From the NCBI RefSeq assembly GCF_001636345.1, contig NZ_KV440945.1:243340-307339 (forward strand): 64,000 nucleotides of DNA, read 5' to 3'. Shown piece by piece: positions 1 through 8,991 of this stretch. The DNA comes from Cytobacillus gottheilii. GTDB taxonomy: Bacteria; Bacillota; Bacilli; Bacillales; Cytobacillaceae. The position numbers were made by a program, and so were the translations under genes. The notes under the pieces are model-generated. The model made no database searches and had not been told where the DNA came from. It saw nothing but the letters and a program-made list of their open reading frames with translations. Numbering within the stretch: the first letter of the stretch is position 1; every line of letters starts with the position of its first letter.

Positions 1-139
1 GTGTGCATATAAAAATTAATTACTATACCAGCTAATCTACCATATCATCAATAGCCGAGACAATTTTATAAATATCAGGACATCGAACGTTATCTATTAA
101 CGGTATAGAAGCTGAGTAAATGTAAAGAGGGTGAGAATA

Positions 140-685
140 ATGGGTAAAACAATCGGATACCTTTGCACGAAAAAGCATAGCGAAGCTCAACTGTACAAAA
201 GCGTAGTTAAAGCTGATAAGTTTTACATCGACTTAGCAACCGATCGAGGCTGTTCTAGTTATGCAGAGTTTAATAACTTAATAGAAGAAGTAGAGGAAAA
301 TGATAAAGTCATCCTGCCAAGTCTAGTTATGATAAGTGAAGATTTAGACGAGGTCTATAATCTCCTATGCATTTTTCGTAATAAGGGGGTAAAGCTGAAT
401 CTCTTAAATCCAACAAGAGGAGAGGAAATCTTCTTAACCGATGGTGGATTTAAAACATTGGAAGCAATATTCAGTCTCCGCAGGGATGTAACCAAAATTA
501 GAGGTGCAATTGAAATTAAAGCTGAGAACCAAATCAAGCATCGAGAAAATCAAGAAGTATTTCCAGATGGTTTTTATCAGGTATTTATTGATTATAAGAA
601 TAATGGTCTAAAGGCGGAAATGGCAGCCAAGAAACTAAAAGTAGATGTTCATAAGTTCTACAGGCTAGTACGGGAATTCAGTTAA
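140..685 (+). CDS. catalytically dead serine-resolvase-like protein
   Basis: The 181-residue protein keeps the fold pattern of the small resolvase at 8,297. Its N-terminus MGKTIGYLCTKK lines up with MPKTVAYIRVSS, and both end in a short helix-turn-helix-like tail (KLKVDVHKFYRLVREF here). The catalytic serine (position 11 in the resolvase) is lysine here, the preceding Arg9 is cysteine, and the DRIGRN arginine motif is missing. It is therefore unlikely to cut DNA and may instead bind DNA or modulate a recombinase. ATG 140 is chosen because AGAGGGTG lies at the right distance; GTG 131 would sit inside that site. The family link is inferred from pattern matching by eye. Confidence 0.6.
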   Translation: MGKTIGYLCTKKHSEAQLYKSVVKADKFYIDLATDRGCSSYAEFNNLIEEVEENDKVILPSLVMISEDLDEVYNLLCIFRNKGVKLNLLNPTRGEEIFLTDGGFKTLEAIFSLRRDVTKIRGAIEIKAENQIKHRENQEVFPDGFYQVFIDYKNNGLKAEMAAKKLKVDVHKFYRLVREFS

Positions 686-744
686 CTAATAAGGACTTTC
701 ATAAAAAATATTTCAAAGAGCTAATTCTAAGGAGGAAAAATAAA

Positions 745-1377
745 ATGTACAAAGATATTCATAGTAAATTACAGGAATTTAACCGTTTGCAACGAGAAGG
801 GGTTGACCAGACAGACAATTACATCTTACTTTTCGGTGATAATACTAGAGTAGTCGAGATGGCAAAAATTAATGCTATGAAAGTAAAGGTGCAGAAAGGG
901 AAATTCTACGTAAGCCGAAAGAAAAGTAAAACGACTGATGAATATTTGGTAATAGACATGGTTAATGGACAAGTATATAAAATAAAAAGTAAACTTTACA
1001 CGGTTAAAGTTGTAGATGATAACATCCTAGTTATTGATAACAATACTGGTGAGAAGCATTTCCTTATTGAAGGTGGTAAATTGGATTTCAGGAATGTAAA
1101 GCATCTCGGAATGAACAACTATACGTATTTTTCAGGTGATTCAAGTAGTGACTACAAAGGTGTTCCAGCTGTACGTTTTGAGAACAACTTTGCAGATTCT
1201 ATACGAGTTCACTGGATAATTGCATTAATGAAATGGGGTATTATAATCCTTAATTTTTGTGTAGGTGATTCACCTACTCATAAACTTCGTCATATTGTTG
1301 CCTATGAAAAATCGGAAAACAACTCAGTTCGCAACCTTCAAATACTCAAGGGAACCGATGATAAAAATATTAAATAA
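745..1377 (+). CDS. HNH-endonuclease-like protein, degenerate
   Basis: This 210-residue protein follows the previous gene by 59 bases with a good AAGGAGG site. The first two thirds are not recognised. The C-terminal third resembles phage-type HNH endonucleases: a YKGV segment near residue 136, then RVHWIIALMKWG, then HIVAYEKSENNSVRNLQI, matching the usual H-I...N-N-S...N-L layout. The usual second histidine-aspartate pair is not clear, so activity is doubtful. It may be a homing-type nuclease relic or a DNA-binding protein. The HNH reading is by eye only. Confidence 0.5.
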   Translation: MYKDIHSKLQEFNRLQREGVDQTDNYILLFGDNTRVVEMAKINAMKVKVQKGKFYVSRKKSKTTDEYLVIDMVNGQVYKIKSKLYTVKVVDDNILVIDNNTGEKHFLIEGGKLDFRNVKHLGMNNYTYFSGDSSSDYKGVPAVRFENNFADSIRVHWIIALMKWGIIILNFCVGDSPTHKLRHIVAYEKSENNSVRNLQILKGTDDKNIK

Positions 1378-1413
1378 AATCAAACTAGCATTTTGTGTTT
1401 GATTGTAAAAAAC

Positions 1414-1454
1414 AGCAAGGGTGGTCTACCTATTCCATCCTTGCTATTTTTTAT
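1414..1454 (+). terminator. Rho-independent terminator
   Basis: AGCAAGGGTGG pairs with CCATCCTTGCT across a 10-base loop and is followed by ATTTTTT. It closes the two-gene unit at 140-1,377. Confidence 0.8.
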
Positions 1455-1609
1455 TTGCATTTTTATAATGACCAATCAAGTTAAAAAATCAGAGTTACCA
1501 TTCAGTAGCTGTATATTTTATAGCTTATTCCCAATATTTCCGTAAAAATTCTAGCAAATATTTGAATACAGAGTTATCATAGCAACATTTCTAAAGGAGG
1601 GGTAGTCCA

Positions 1610-1888
1610 ATGTCTTTTAAATCTTTAAGGTTCTATCAAACACCAGGTGTTCAGGCTCTACAAATCGTTCATTTAGATGTTGCAGCATCATTAATTGTAA
1701 ATCATTTTGCTGAAAAGGAAGATTTCATAGTCTTTAAATATTTTGAAGGAAGAACAATAATCACTGATGGTAATGATTCTATCCTTGCTACCATTGACCA
1801 ACGATTATTCAGCCATGATGTCTGGGCGGTTTATAGTGAGGAAGTAGAATTTAGTTATTACACATTTATGACCCCAAGTGAGTATTAA
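1610..1888 (+). CDS. hypothetical protein (92 aa)
   Basis: A small, acidic, soluble-looking protein with a strong AAAGGAGGGG ribosome site 8 bases before ATG. No signal peptide, membrane segment or cysteine motif is visible, and no family was recognised. It stands alone, with a terminator upstream and the zinc-ribbon gene downstream. The good start signal and lack of a competing frame support it as a real gene. Confidence 0.5.
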   Translation: MSFKSLRFYQTPGVQALQIVHLDVAASLIVNHFAEKEDFIVFKYFEGRTIITDGNDSILATIDQRLFSHDVWAVYSEEVEFSYYTFMTPSEY

Positions 1889-1973
1889 AAATAGAAAACA
1901 GGGCAATTTTGCTTGCTAACTCTGATTTAGTGAACAAATAACGCAAAGGTGGTCATTATAGGGGGGAATTGAT

Positions 1974-2183
1974 TTGAATTGTGAGTATTGTTTTGGAACA
2001 GTCAAAGTCGTTGATAGTTTTCATTCCGTTCAAACAGTCGAATGTTTGAGTTGTGGAGTTCGTTACGATGTAAGGGTAAATCCAAAAATATCTAGTGAGG
2101 GGGTAGATGATGCCCTTATAAATACCGAAAACAAGATTTATAATTGTCTAGATATTTTTATAAAAGAAAAAATGGAATTATAA
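1974..2183 (+). CDS. small zinc-ribbon protein whose 3' end lies in a repeat array
   Basis: The 69-residue product has two CxxC knuckles, NCEYC at the N-terminus and ECLSCG about 22 residues later, a typical zinc ribbon. The start is taken as TTG 1974 behind GGGGGGAATTGAT. The last 22 codons run through the first four TTATAAA boxes of the phased array, so this tail is shaped by the repeat rather than by protein constraint. The protein may be the array-binding factor, or the tail may be accidental. Function unknown. Confidence 0.5.
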   Translation: MNCEYCFGTVKVVDSFHSVQTVECLSCGVRYDVRVNPKISSEGVDDALINTENKIYNCLDIFIKEKMEL

Positions 2184-2322
2184 CTCTCTTAATATTTTTA
2201 TAAATGCCGAAAAGGATTCTTATAAAAGGTCTGAAATTCTTATAAAACTAGAAGGGAATTTATAAAAGTCATAAATTTTTTATAAAAAGCGAAAAGACTG
2301 GTTATAAATGTCTACACCTTAA
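2116..2322 (+). repeat. phased iteron array: ten TTATAAA boxes
   Basis: TTATAAA (two boxes are TTATAAT and TTATAAC) begins at 2116, 2138, 2158, 2178, 2198, 2220, 2240, 2260, 2280 and 2302. Spacings are 22,20,20,20,22,20,20,20,22. The boxes before each 22-bp step share TTATAAATRCCGAAAA or a close form, so the array is built from 82-bp super-units of four boxes. All boxes fall about two helical turns apart, on one DNA face. Such arrays in plasmids and phages are replication-initiator or partition-protein sites; the role here is inferred. Confidence 0.85.
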
Positions 2323-2969
2323 ACTTCTTCGGATTAGGTTCTAAGTATACAGTATAAAGCGATTTACTCTATCCAAATTTTGCTGTTATATTTAGATTTG
2401 CTTTATAGATATAAGAATTAAAATACCTTAGTATCCATCTACTTTGTTATTCCTCAAACAGAAAACTTCAACCAGAGTTAGGTGAAGAAGGCGTAACTTA
2501 CTTTATGCTCATATATGGTCATTTCCTCAATTAATTCTTCTGATTGGTATTCAATAGCTTAAAAATACCCAAATTCACTCAATATCATTGGTTCTGCATG
2601 CATCTTTCTGAAACTCGTTATTAACATTTTGGTTGTATAAAGGAACATTTTTACTCTTCAAGAGAATTCCAGCAACCAAAACTATTTTAAGTAGGGAAAT
2701 ACTTAATTTTTTTCTTAACAAAAATCACTCCTGATTTTTATCTTGCCTTGAGCTTGGAGGTTTTGAACCTTGTTGCTCTAGGGGTTTTTAAAGATTTACA
2801 AATCTATAAAAATAATAATAGTGAAAATTTATTAAGTATTTCTGGTGTTTGCTTCATTTTTATTAAGTCTTGTAGTAGTTCTTAAAGTTTCTGCTGATTT
2901 TGTAGATTTTACGTTATTTGCATCAAAAGTTATTCAAGTAAAAGGCAAAGGATAGGAGGAAGGAAGTTC
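2323..2969. other. non-coding AT-rich gap
   Basis: About 650 bases with no convincing gene on either strand. One short hairpin, AGGTT-TTG-AACCT, lies near 2,758-2,770. The region lies between the iteron array and a gene pair encoding DNA-binding-like proteins, and could include their promoter. Confidence 0.4.
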
Positions 2970-3386
2970 ATGAAAAAGCTGTTGCTGTGGGAGAAAGTTC
3001 AGGCAGGCATAAATGAAATCGAGCAAAGGTTACGGTCACAAGATGTAACTGATGAAGCCAGATGTCTTGAGAATAAGAAACAGCTTTTTTTAGCTGAATT
3101 GTTTCTATTAATTCAACACATTGGTAAGTTGACAGAGAAATCATCATTGAAATTTGAAGCTTGGATAAATAGAGGTAAGAACCGAGAGGAAACAGCCGAA
3201 AAGTTAGGAATGACTACTGATGGTTTAAGAGCAACCATTTGGTATTTTAACAGTCGCTTAGAGAATATTTTCGGTGAGGACACCGTAACCAAAATTGTAA
3301 ATTGTAAATCACAACAAGAACTTGATGAAATAAAAAAATGGTTTTGGACTAGAGTTAGTTCGCTTAGTAAGGGATATTTCAGATGA
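2970..3386 (+). CDS. HTH protein resembling sigma region 4 (paralogue 1)
   Basis: A 138-residue protein, RBS GGAGGAAGG. The segment NREETAEKLGMTTDGLRAT (about residues 71-89) has the spacing of a sigma-70 region 4 helix-turn-helix. It overlaps the next gene by four bases (ATGA), so the two are translationally coupled. The next protein repeats the same pattern (KLG...EAS..YLSKKLE...G..TIELI), so the pair are diverged paralogues. They probably act together on DNA. No family name was recognised. Confidence 0.55.
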   Translation: MKKLLLWEKVQAGINEIEQRLRSQDVTDEARCLENKKQLFLAELFLLIQHIGKLTEKSSLKFEAWINRGKNREETAEKLGMTTDGLRATIWYFNSRLENIFGEDTVTKIVNCKSQQELDEIKKWFWTRVSSLSKGYFR

Positions 3387-4138
3387 GTATGGATGGAGGT
3401 TATCCGGTGGCAAACAAATTGTTCTTTAGAAAATATGTTGAAGCAAGAGAACATATAGAGGCATTACTGCGAAGTAAGGAATACTACGGTGAAGATGATT
3501 CAGTGGAAAAGAAGCAGTTATCTGCTCTTAAAGAGATATTTGATTATATAAAGAATGATGAGACCTGGGCAGGCCAAGAAAGGTCTAGACAGAAAGCAAT
3601 AATTTTCATTAAGAATCACTGTAACTATGCAAAAACAAAAGATAAGCTAGGAGCAAAAAGTAAAAACAGTGTTGAGGCATCCATGAGCTATCTTTCAAAA
3701 AAGCTAGAAAGGAAAGTAGGAGCAAGCACCATTGAATTAATACTTGAAGGTAAAGTGGATGAGGCGATGATACAGTTTCGTGCTGGAACGGGTAAGTTAA
3801 ATCCTTCAGATTATCTAATTGATGGTCTGTTGGATTTGTTACCAAAGGAAGATAAACCACATGCCAATTTAGAAGAATGTGAAAAAGAAATAAAATTCTT
3901 ACTTACATTTACAAAGTCCAACTTAGCAAGGGTTTCCTCTTTATACAATAAGGAAAATCTGTCCTACTTACTGTATGTATTGACATCGACAGATAGAGTT
4001 GTAGCTGATGAACGGAAAATTTTGTATCAATTACTTAAAGGTGATTTCAGCAATGATGTAGATGGGAGTTCTTTAGATTTAAATACTCAAATTACAAAGG
4101 CATATGAAGAGTTTTTAACCCAAGGTTTCAGACAGTAA
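3383..4138 (+). CDS. HTH protein resembling sigma region 4 (paralogue 2)
   Basis: A 251-residue protein starting at the ATGA overlap with the preceding gene. Residues about 75-120 (KAIIFIKNHCNYAKTKDKLG and the following helix) align with the helix-turn-helix part of its neighbour. An extra helical C-terminal half of about 120 residues is unrecognised. A second possible start is GTG at 3,407, but the coupled ATG is preferred. Being beside a phased array, it is a candidate array-binding or regulatory protein; that is inference. Confidence 0.55.
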   Translation: MSMDGGYPVANKLFFRKYVEAREHIEALLRSKEYYGEDDSVEKKQLSALKEIFDYIKNDETWAGQERSRQKAIIFIKNHCNYAKTKDKLGAKSKNSVEASMSYLSKKLERKVGASTIELILEGKVDEAMIQFRAGTGKLNPSDYLIDGLLDLLPKEDKPHANLEECEKEIKFLLTFTKSNLARVSSLYNKENLSYLLYVLTSTDRVVADERKILYQLLKGDFSNDVDGSSLDLNTQITKAYEEFLTQGFRQ

Positions 4139-4160
4139 AATAAAACAAGAAGGTGAAATT

Positions 4161-4838
4161 ATGTGCTTTGTAAAAACACTTCAACAAGAGGTTCATTCAG
4201 ATCCAAACAGAGTTAATCTCCTAAGGGGTATAGAACACCGAAGTTCCTTGACCTTCGAGGAAATCATGGACATAACCAATTCACCGTATTCAAACGAGAA
4301 TTGGAGCAAACTCTCTTATTTTGTTAGTAAAGGCTCATTTCGACCGTATTCTAATGATGATTTAGGAAGAATTATTGAACGGAAAATTGCTAATGGGGAT
4401 TGGCTAATTGAAGTGACCTCAGTAAATTGTCTAATTTATGAGACTTACCTACGTATGCCCACAGTTTGTGATTGGACTCGCCAATTTTTATTTTTCACTC
4501 CAGATGATTTTGTTGGTTCAATAGGAATCTATGCATTAAATCTATCAACTGATATAAGTGAGCATATGGCTTTAAAGCAGATAGCTAATGTTGCTCAATA
4601 TCAAATTGTTAGTAACAGTCCATTTAATCGTTTTATGGTGGCGATACAAAAAGAGAATCATTGGGAGTTTGCTTATGGAGAAATACTTCCAACGATTACT
4701 CCAAAAAATTATACAAAATCAAGAAGAGTAAAGATTTTCTTATTTAAGGAGCCGAGCAAATTCTTTTATGAGCTATTAAGTGGGGGTGTGGTAAAGAATA
4801 TTCCTTATGACGAGTATGTAATAAGCGTTAGAATTTGA
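4161..4838 (+). CDS. hypothetical protein (225 aa)
   Basis: Starts 22 bases after the preceding gene with AGAAGGTGAAATT before ATG, so it is probably the third gene of that operon. The protein is soluble-looking, without signal peptide or membrane segments. No conserved catalytic motif was recognised. A terminator follows directly. Confidence 0.5.
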   Translation: MCFVKTLQQEVHSDPNRVNLLRGIEHRSSLTFEEIMDITNSPYSNENWSKLSYFVSKGSFRPYSNDDLGRIIERKIANGDWLIEVTSVNCLIYETYLRMPTVCDWTRQFLFFTPDDFVGSIGIYALNLSTDISEHMALKQIANVAQYQIVSNSPFNRFMVAIQKENHWEFAYGEILPTITPKNYTKSRRVKIFLFKEPSKFFYELLSGGVVKNIPYDEYVISVRI

Positions 4839-4870
4839 TGCTAGATATTTTCACAGATGAAATTCATATT

Positions 4871-4919
4871 GAAGTTTCTATTCCTTAGATATTATCAAGG
4901 ATGGAAGCTTCCTTTTTTT
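4871..4919 (+). terminator. Rho-independent terminator
   Basis: GAAGTTTCTATTCCTT pairs with AAGGATGGAAGCTTC with one bulged base, followed by a run of seven T. It ends the 2,970-4,838 operon. Confidence 0.75.
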
Positions 4920-5054
4920 ATGATTATTACTTTACTTCAGTGATACTTTGACGTGCTTTGTTAATTTAGCAGCAATTATTTGGGAATTCATTACACAAAA
5001 AATATATTGAGAGCTATACTAACAAGTCAAACGAGGAAGTAGGGGTGATAGTTA

Positions 5055-5429
5055 ATGGATAAAGTACACCGTAAATTCTTTATAGCTTATGGTTCTCTGA
5101 TGAATGTAGATAAGATGGTTCAAGTTTGCTCTGAATCCTATGTCTTTGGGTGGGGTAGTATTAAAGATTTTGAATTGGAAGATAGAGCACTTGAGAATTT
5201 AAAGAGTTCTGCTGGATGTAATGTACCTGTCGTTCTATACAGTATTACAGCAGAAGATGAAATGGAGCTAGATTCCTTTTTTGATTTAGAGGTTTATCGT
5301 AAGGAGGAGCTTAATGTAATACTTACAGATGTAAATGATATGGTTGCCCCGTATAGTGCTGATTACTATCAAGAAGGTGTAAAAGCATTGGTTTATATTA
5401 ATGAAAATGTAGACAAAAACCTCTTTTAA
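5055..5429 (+). CDS. gamma-glutamylcyclotransferase-like protein
   Basis: A 124-residue protein with the family's N-terminal substrate-loop motif YGSLMNVDKM (from residue 13), a mid-protein segment VFGWGSIKDFELED and the later VYRKEELNV. These follow the usual GGCT/AIG2 order. Enzymes of this fold release 5-oxoproline from gamma-glutamyl compounds. The catalytic glutamate cannot be assigned with certainty (E71 to E80 are candidates) and the C-terminus is short. RBS AGGGGTGATAG. Activity is uncertain. Confidence 0.55.
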   Translation: MDKVHRKFFIAYGSLMNVDKMVQVCSESYVFGWGSIKDFELEDRALENLKSSAGCNVPVVLYSITAEDEMELDSFFDLEVYRKEELNVILTDVNDMVAPYSADYYQEGVKALVYINENVDKNLF

Positions 5430-5560
5430 TTCTAGATTTTTATTCAGTTTCTCTCCAATGTAAATTATCCCCACTTATTATTGAGTCTTGTCCAATTATA
5501 AGATAAAATAATAGAAAATTCTAACAGGGACATTTCGGATGCAAGGGGGGAGGAGCTATT

Positions 5561-7021
5561 ATGAAAGTTAAAGTATATTTTTCTGATTTTTTCGATATAG
5601 AACCTAGCGTTATTGAGGATTATGGCGCTTTTGATGTATCACTTATAAATGATTTACCATTATTCATTGACCCTTTTCTCCTTTTTAACAGTTCTAAGGC
5701 GGAGTACAAGATGTTACACGAGAATATGTTGAAATATCTAAGGTTCTTAAGGGATAAATCTCAGGAAAAGAATATATCAGAGGGACTTTTAAAAGCTTGG
5801 TATATGTTTCCCGAAATAAAGCATAATTGGTTTGGATTTTCCAAGACAGGCAACGGTGGAAGTGGTCTTGGAAGAGACTTTGCACTTGCATTACATGAAA
5901 ATTTAAATTTATTCAGTGACTTTGGCTCAGAGAAGATTACCCAAAGCAGTCATTTAGAAAAGCTCTGCATTGTAAAGGATAAAGTTGGAAGGGACAATAT
6001 TAGTGATTTTACTACCAGATTAATTCATGATTTCTTATTAAAGTTTACTCAGGATTTTGCACTGAAACATTTGAAGCCTGAATTTGTTAAAAAAGTTCCA
6101 GTTAAGAATGTACGTTTTAATTATGATACAGAATCATGGGAAATGGACTATTTTTATTTACCTTATATGAACAATGATTATGTTCTCTTAACTCCAGTTG
6201 ATATCTTAACCAAGGATGAGACATGGATAAATAAATCTGATATTGTAAGGGATTTTTCATTAATACCAGAAAGTATTGACAATGAACAGTTACGTGCACA
6301 AATTAATAATTATTTTTATTCAATTCTTCCTAAGAAAGCATCGCAAAAAGACCGTAATCTAGCGGTGAGCAAAGTGATAGCAGAATTCCCAGAGTTTATA
6401 GATTACTATATTAAATATAAAGAGGATAGTGGAGACCAGGCGGAATCCAGCAGCATTGAAAAAGTTAAAGAATCTAGAGCATTGTACGTTGAACAATTAA
6501 AACAACTAATTCATTTAATTGAAAAAGAAACAGACTTTTATAATACATCTGATGATACATTTGAAGAATCTATGAGAAGAGTAATGTTTATGAAGCAAGT
6601 AATTGAAAATAACGATGGTTACAAACTCTTTTATTCTAAGGGAAGGGCAATCCAAAAAGAGGATGACCTTCAAATACTATACAGATTAACGTGGTTTGCA
6701 ACTATTTCAGATGTAAATAGAGAAGTTAATAATGGTAGGGGTCCAGTCGATTTCAAAGTTTCTAGGGGTAATAAAGACAAAACATTAATAGAGTTCAAAC
6801 TTGCGAGCAATTCTCAGCTAAAAAGAAATTTAAGAAATCAAGTTGGAATTTACGAAACGGCAAATGAAACTAAAAAATCAATCAAGGTAATATTATACTT
6901 TTCTGAAACAGAGTTAAAAAGAGTAACCAAAATAATGAACGAGTTAGGTCTGGGGGAAAAAGACAATATTATATTAATTGATGCAAGGAATGATAATAAA
7001 CCTTCAGCGTCAACTGCATAA
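5561..7021 (+). CDS. PD-(D/E)XK nuclease-like protein, candidate defence gene
   Basis: A 486-residue protein with a GGGGGGAGGAG ribosome site. The C-terminal part carries a PD-(D/E)XK core: GPVDFKVSRG (Asp397) then LIEFKLA (Glu411, Lys413), followed by an alpha helix with conserved polar residues (SNSQLKRNLRNQ). That is the arrangement of restriction-type nucleases. The N-terminal 300 residues are unrecognised and may sense a trigger. It has no methyltransferase next to it but is followed by a membrane protein, a layout seen in abortive-infection pairs. The defence role is inferred. Confidence 0.6.
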   Translation: MKVKVYFSDFFDIEPSVIEDYGAFDVSLINDLPLFIDPFLLFNSSKAEYKMLHENMLKYLRFLRDKSQEKNISEGLLKAWYMFPEIKHNWFGFSKTGNGGSGLGRDFALALHENLNLFSDFGSEKITQSSHLEKLCIVKDKVGRDNISDFTTRLIHDFLLKFTQDFALKHLKPEFVKKVPVKNVRFNYDTESWEMDYFYLPYMNNDYVLLTPVDILTKDETWINKSDIVRDFSLIPESIDNEQLRAQINNYFYSILPKKASQKDRNLAVSKVIAEFPEFIDYYIKYKEDSGDQAESSSIEKVKESRALYVEQLKQLIHLIEKETDFYNTSDDTFEESMRRVMFMKQVIENNDGYKLFYSKGRAIQKEDDLQILYRLTWFATISDVNREVNNGRGPVDFKVSRGNKDKTLIEFKLASNSQLKRNLRNQVGIYETANETKKSIKVILYFSETELKRVTKIMNELGLGEKDNIILIDARNDNKPSASTA

Positions 7022-7161
7022 AAAATAATCATGCATCTATTTCTAAAAGTGTGGCATCATGTTGGTATACTTCTAGATTAGATGTATTTTTATGTGATTT
7101 TGATATTAGTATATAAAGATTCGGAAGAAACAAATTGACTTATCTTTGCTTGGAGGAAAAT

Positions 7162-8061
7162 ATGGATTTAAATACTTTAATTTCAACTATAATTACTTCT
7201 ACAGCAGCATTAGTTGCTATTATTGGGGGTTTTCTAGTAAGTAGGGTAATTTCGATTTCTAGTGAACAGAACAGTATCAAACGCAGAATAAGAGAAATTA
7301 ATAATGACATCATGGCTAAACAGGAAATTAGCAAGGGTATTGAAGATTACTTGTTTGAGGATGACTTAGGCGATTTTGTAACTAGGAAGAATATTAAGAG
7401 GATATTTAATGGTCTGACTTTAGATGAAACCATTGAAGAGGATGATTTCACACGTCTTACAAAAGAAGAAATTGAACCATATTTTAATCAGATTAAGGAA
7501 ATGATTGATGAATTAGAGCACAAATTAATCAGCTCTGAGAATACATATAATTCCTTTAAGGAATTTCATAAGGATAATGAAGAGTTAAAATATCCCAACA
7601 GAAAAGATTGGTATGAAAAGATTTTTAAAGTTATTGATGATTCATTAAGGCAACAAAGCATAAATGGGGTATTTGGTATCGGGGTTTCACTTCCTAAATA
7701 TGATAGTCTAGATGTTGATTTTGCCAGTCTAACACCTAATCATAATTATGGATACTATGTAAAGGAACACGAAAAAATAGAGGATGAAATCAAAGTGCTG
7801 GAGCTTCAAAAGAAAGCACAACAAGACTTATTAAATAATTTCGGAAAGCCAGCTTGGATATGGAGTGGGATAGCTGTACTAATATATGCAAGTATAGTTG
7901 GTATTGTTTACCCAAGTGTGCTTTTACCCTATCCACTCGATACCTACAATGATAGTCTAACGAAGTGGTTCCTATTAAGCCTTTTCTACAGCCAATTATT
8001 TGCACTATTTGCATACCTGAGTTTTGCAATGTACAAGATTACGCATTCGAGTAAAATTTAA
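7162..8061 (+). CDS. membrane protein with large cytoplasmic middle domain
   Basis: A 299-residue protein. One hydrophobic segment lies at about residues 4-30 and two more in the last 70 residues (WIWSGIAVLIYASIVGIVY and WFLLSLFYSQLFALFAYLSF). Between them is a charged, helical, coiled-coil-prone region of about 190 residues. ATG 7162 is chosen for its TTGGAGG site. It follows the nuclease gene by 140 bases on the same strand. It could be a membrane effector or sensor paired with that nuclease, but no family was recognised. Confidence 0.5.
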   Translation: MDLNTLISTIITSTAALVAIIGGFLVSRVISISSEQNSIKRRIREINNDIMAKQEISKGIEDYLFEDDLGDFVTRKNIKRIFNGLTLDETIEEDDFTRLTKEEIEPYFNQIKEMIDELEHKLISSENTYNSFKEFHKDNEELKYPNRKDWYEKIFKVIDDSLRQQSINGVFGIGVSLPKYDSLDVDFASLTPNHNYGYYVKEHEKIEDEIKVLELQKKAQQDLLNNFGKPAWIWSGIAVLIYASIVGIVYPSVLLPYPLDTYNDSLTKWFLLSLFYSQLFALFAYLSFAMYKITHSSKI

Positions 8062-8224
8062 TCAAATTGGTAACTTAAAGAATATTTTACTAATAGAAGA
8101 TACTTGTCAAAAAATCCCCATTATCCTTTTTAAAAATGAGTTCACAAAGGTATAGGTTATGATTCTCTCATTAAATGGGGTAATTTGCGGTTCAAAAAGC
8201 CCTAAAATTATTTTGTAACGTTCC

Positions 8225-8236
8225 AACAAATTTGTT
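8225..8236. promoter_or_regulatory. palindrome upstream of resolvase gene
   Basis: AACAAATTTGTT is a perfect 12-bp palindrome 60 bases before the resolvase start. It could be an operator or part of a res-type recombination site; no second copy was found nearby. Confidence 0.35.
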
Positions 8237-8296
8237 GACCTTCTGAGTCACTAGAGCTAAAATCACACAAACTCTAGAAGGAAGGTTTGATGTAAA

Positions 8297-8902
8297 ATGC
8301 CAAAAACGGTAGCGTATATTCGTGTTTCAAGTAAAGAACAAAATTTAGCTCGTCAAATTGATGAAATGAAAAAACTAGGCATCGAAGAGAAATACATATA
8401 TGAAGATAAAGCTAGTGGAAAGGATATGGATAGAATTGGTTACCAATATATGAAAAAGTCCTTAGAAAAAGATGATTTGCTAATTGTGAAGGCAATTGAC
8501 CGTATTGGTAGAAATAGTAAAGAAATTATGAAAGAGTGGCAGGAAATTACTCATGAACTCGGTGCGGATATTAAGGTAATTGATATGCCATTATTAGATA
8601 CCACTCAGCATAAAGATTTGCTAGGAACGTTCGTAAGTGATATTGTTCTACAAATTTTAGCCTTTGTATCGGAAAATGAGCGTCAAAATATCCTTAAGCG
8701 TCAAGCCGAAGGAATTGCAGCAGCTAAAGCAAGGGGGAAGCACTTAGGAAGACCAAGAAAGGAAATTCCCAATGAGTTCCCTATCCTATATAAGCAGTGG
8801 AAGAACGGAGAGCTTATGGCGGTAGAATGTATGAAGATAATGAACATGGGAAAGGGAACCTTCTATCGTAAGGTAAAAGAATACGAGTCCAATCTAAAAT
8901 AA
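8297..8902 (+). CDS. small serine recombinase (resolvase/invertase family)
   Basis: A 201-residue Tn3-type resolvase. The N-terminal catalytic domain has YIRVSS (nucleophile Ser11), the D-R-I-G-R-N arginine motif near residue 76, and FVSENERQNILKRQAEGI (arm helix). The C-terminus has GRPRKEIP followed by a helix-turn-helix ending GTFYRKVKEYE. All key residues are present, so it should be active, resolving dimers or inverting DNA. RBS AGAAGGAAGG. It is the active counterpart of the dead homologue at 140-685. Confidence 0.9.
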   Translation: MPKTVAYIRVSSKEQNLARQIDEMKKLGIEEKYIYEDKASGKDMDRIGYQYMKKSLEKDDLLIVKAIDRIGRNSKEIMKEWQEITHELGADIKVIDMPLLDTTQHKDLLGTFVSDIVLQILAFVSENERQNILKRQAEGIAAAKARGKHLGRPRKEIPNEFPILYKQWKNGELMAVECMKIMNMGKGTFYRKVKEYESNLK

Positions 8903-8991
8903 GGACCTCTAAAGTGTTTGTTTTTTTTTATTGGTTAAGAAGGGAAGGCATCCCTGTTTTAAGGTTCATGGGATATCGAGTATAAAAATTT

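Noticed and set aside
37..54. CTACCATATCATCAATAG as a fourth attachment site at the left edge.
   Set aside because: It matches site 2 only partly, needs a gap, reads L-P-Y-H-Q-stop, and its right flank lacks the TGGTAAAGC shared by sites 1 and 2.
2116..2322. CRISPR array.
   Set aside because: Boxes are only 7 bp long with 13-15 bp between them, and no cas genes are present; it is an iteron-type array.
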